Of a DNA stretch of 64,000 nt, positions 63,742 through 64,000 are shown one piece after another. A model generated the notes under the pieces. The model had not been told where the DNA came from. It was given only the letters and a program-made list of their open reading frames with translations, and ran no database searches. Position 1 is the stretch's first letter, and each line of letters starts with the position of its first letter. The stretch is taken from positions 3,038,001 through 3,102,000 of the forward strand of contig OW818676.1 of assembly GCA_942493235.1 (NCBI GenBank), read 5' to 3'. Position numbers and translations under genes: made by a program. This DNA is from ENR-C587 sp942493235. Its GTDB lineage: Bacteria > Bacteroidota > Ignavibacteria > Kapaibacteriales > UBA2268.

Positions 63742-64000
63742 TTATAACTTTACAAATTTCGAGAAATAAGAATTACTATTGATTTTATATTTAATTAAAT
63801 AAATCCCACTGTTTAACTCGTTAACATTGATTTTTGTAAATTTACCGTTATACTCAACATTAGTTTGTGAACTTACATCTTTTCCTTCCGAATTAAATAT
63901 TGTAATTTCATCATACAACTCTTCGTTATCGATAATTAGGTAATTTGTTACCGGATTAGGAAATATTTTTATTTCATTTTTGTCAATTTCATTAACCGAG
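63742..64000 (-). CDS. C-terminal end of a T9SS-secreted protein, 5' part outside window
   Basis: The minus strand from the edge to a TAA at 63742-63744 encodes the last 85 residues of a longer protein. It has the type A sorting domain of type IX secretion: IKIFPNPVTNYLII near the start, the DEITIFNSEGK strand, NVNELNSGIYLIKY, and a short basic end KFVKL. Proteins with this tail are exported across the outer membrane and anchored or released. The passenger domain lies to the right of the window. Confidence 0.85.
   Translation of the reverse strand, partial: SVNEIDKNEIKIFPNPVTNYLIIDNEELYDEITIFNSEGKDVSSQTNVEYNGKFTKINVNELNSGIYLIKYKINSNSYFSKFVKL

Overview
The window comes from an AT-rich genome of the Bacteroidota/FCB group, possibly the Kapabacteria/Ignavibacteria side. 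Evidence: Bacteroidota-type promoters (TTTG, about 20 nt, TAnnTTTG), a fused LpxC-FabZ, many signal-peptide lipoproteins and beta-barrel proteins, a type IX secretion C-terminal sorting domain at the right edge, and murF-mraY, lpxA and hpnC homologues. The species cannot be named from the sequence alone.

Layout. 1-609: 5' part of a hopanoid-type squalene synthase (hpnC) on the minus strand. 766-6340: a four-gene operon for cell-envelope proteins (barrel, two lipoproteins, PD40-repeat lipoprotein). 6443-8088: PASTA protein and peroxiredoxin. 8258-12124: large PAS/GAF histidine kinase. 12321-13856: DUF134 DNA-binding protein and PPK2 kinase. 14006-20921: a four-gene regulatory operon (kinase, REC-HDOD, REC-kinase lacking its His, REC-degenerate HD-GYP), closed by a hairpin shared with tRNA-Arg(UCU). 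21093-30026: exported carbonic anhydrase, LRR protein, beta-lactamase-fold hydrolase with a TPR-class III cyclase, YjbQ with a REC-kinase, and envelope proteins. 30339-34471: mraY, murF and an O-antigen ligase/polymerase-like protein. 34683-37256: four tandem copies of a coiled-coil plus PD-(D/E)XK nuclease-like gene. 37362-40484: dihydroorotate dehydrogenase, HMG-CoA lyase-like protein, small barrel. 41017-42143: a complete IS630-family element with a -1 frameshift site. 42265-47249: lpxA, lpxC-fabZ, rpe, hcp. 47539-61040: a signalling cluster of eight genes (PAS kinases, hybrid kinases, CheA, CheW, CheY). 61067-62407: DUF4139 protein. 62408-63741: a non-coding block of nested palindromic repeats. 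63742-64000: end of a T9SS cargo gene.

How it fits together. About a third of the window encodes signal transduction. Several phosphotransfer modules have lost the phosphoryl-accepting or metal-binding residue while keeping the rest of the fold: Gln in the H-box of two kinases, Leu in an Hpt-like domain, Ser-Gln in an HD-GYP-like domain. This suggests that parts of these relays work as allosteric or binding modules. The CheA has two Hpt domains and sits with CheW and CheY but no receptor, CheR or CheB, so it may read out the PAS kinases next to it rather than a classical chemoreceptor array.

The least explained structures are the nuclease-like tandem array, whose copies differ mainly by 7- and 11-residue coiled-coil units and by one active-site substitution, and the repeat block at 62.4-63.7 kb, which has a diverged solitary relative at 40.8 kb.
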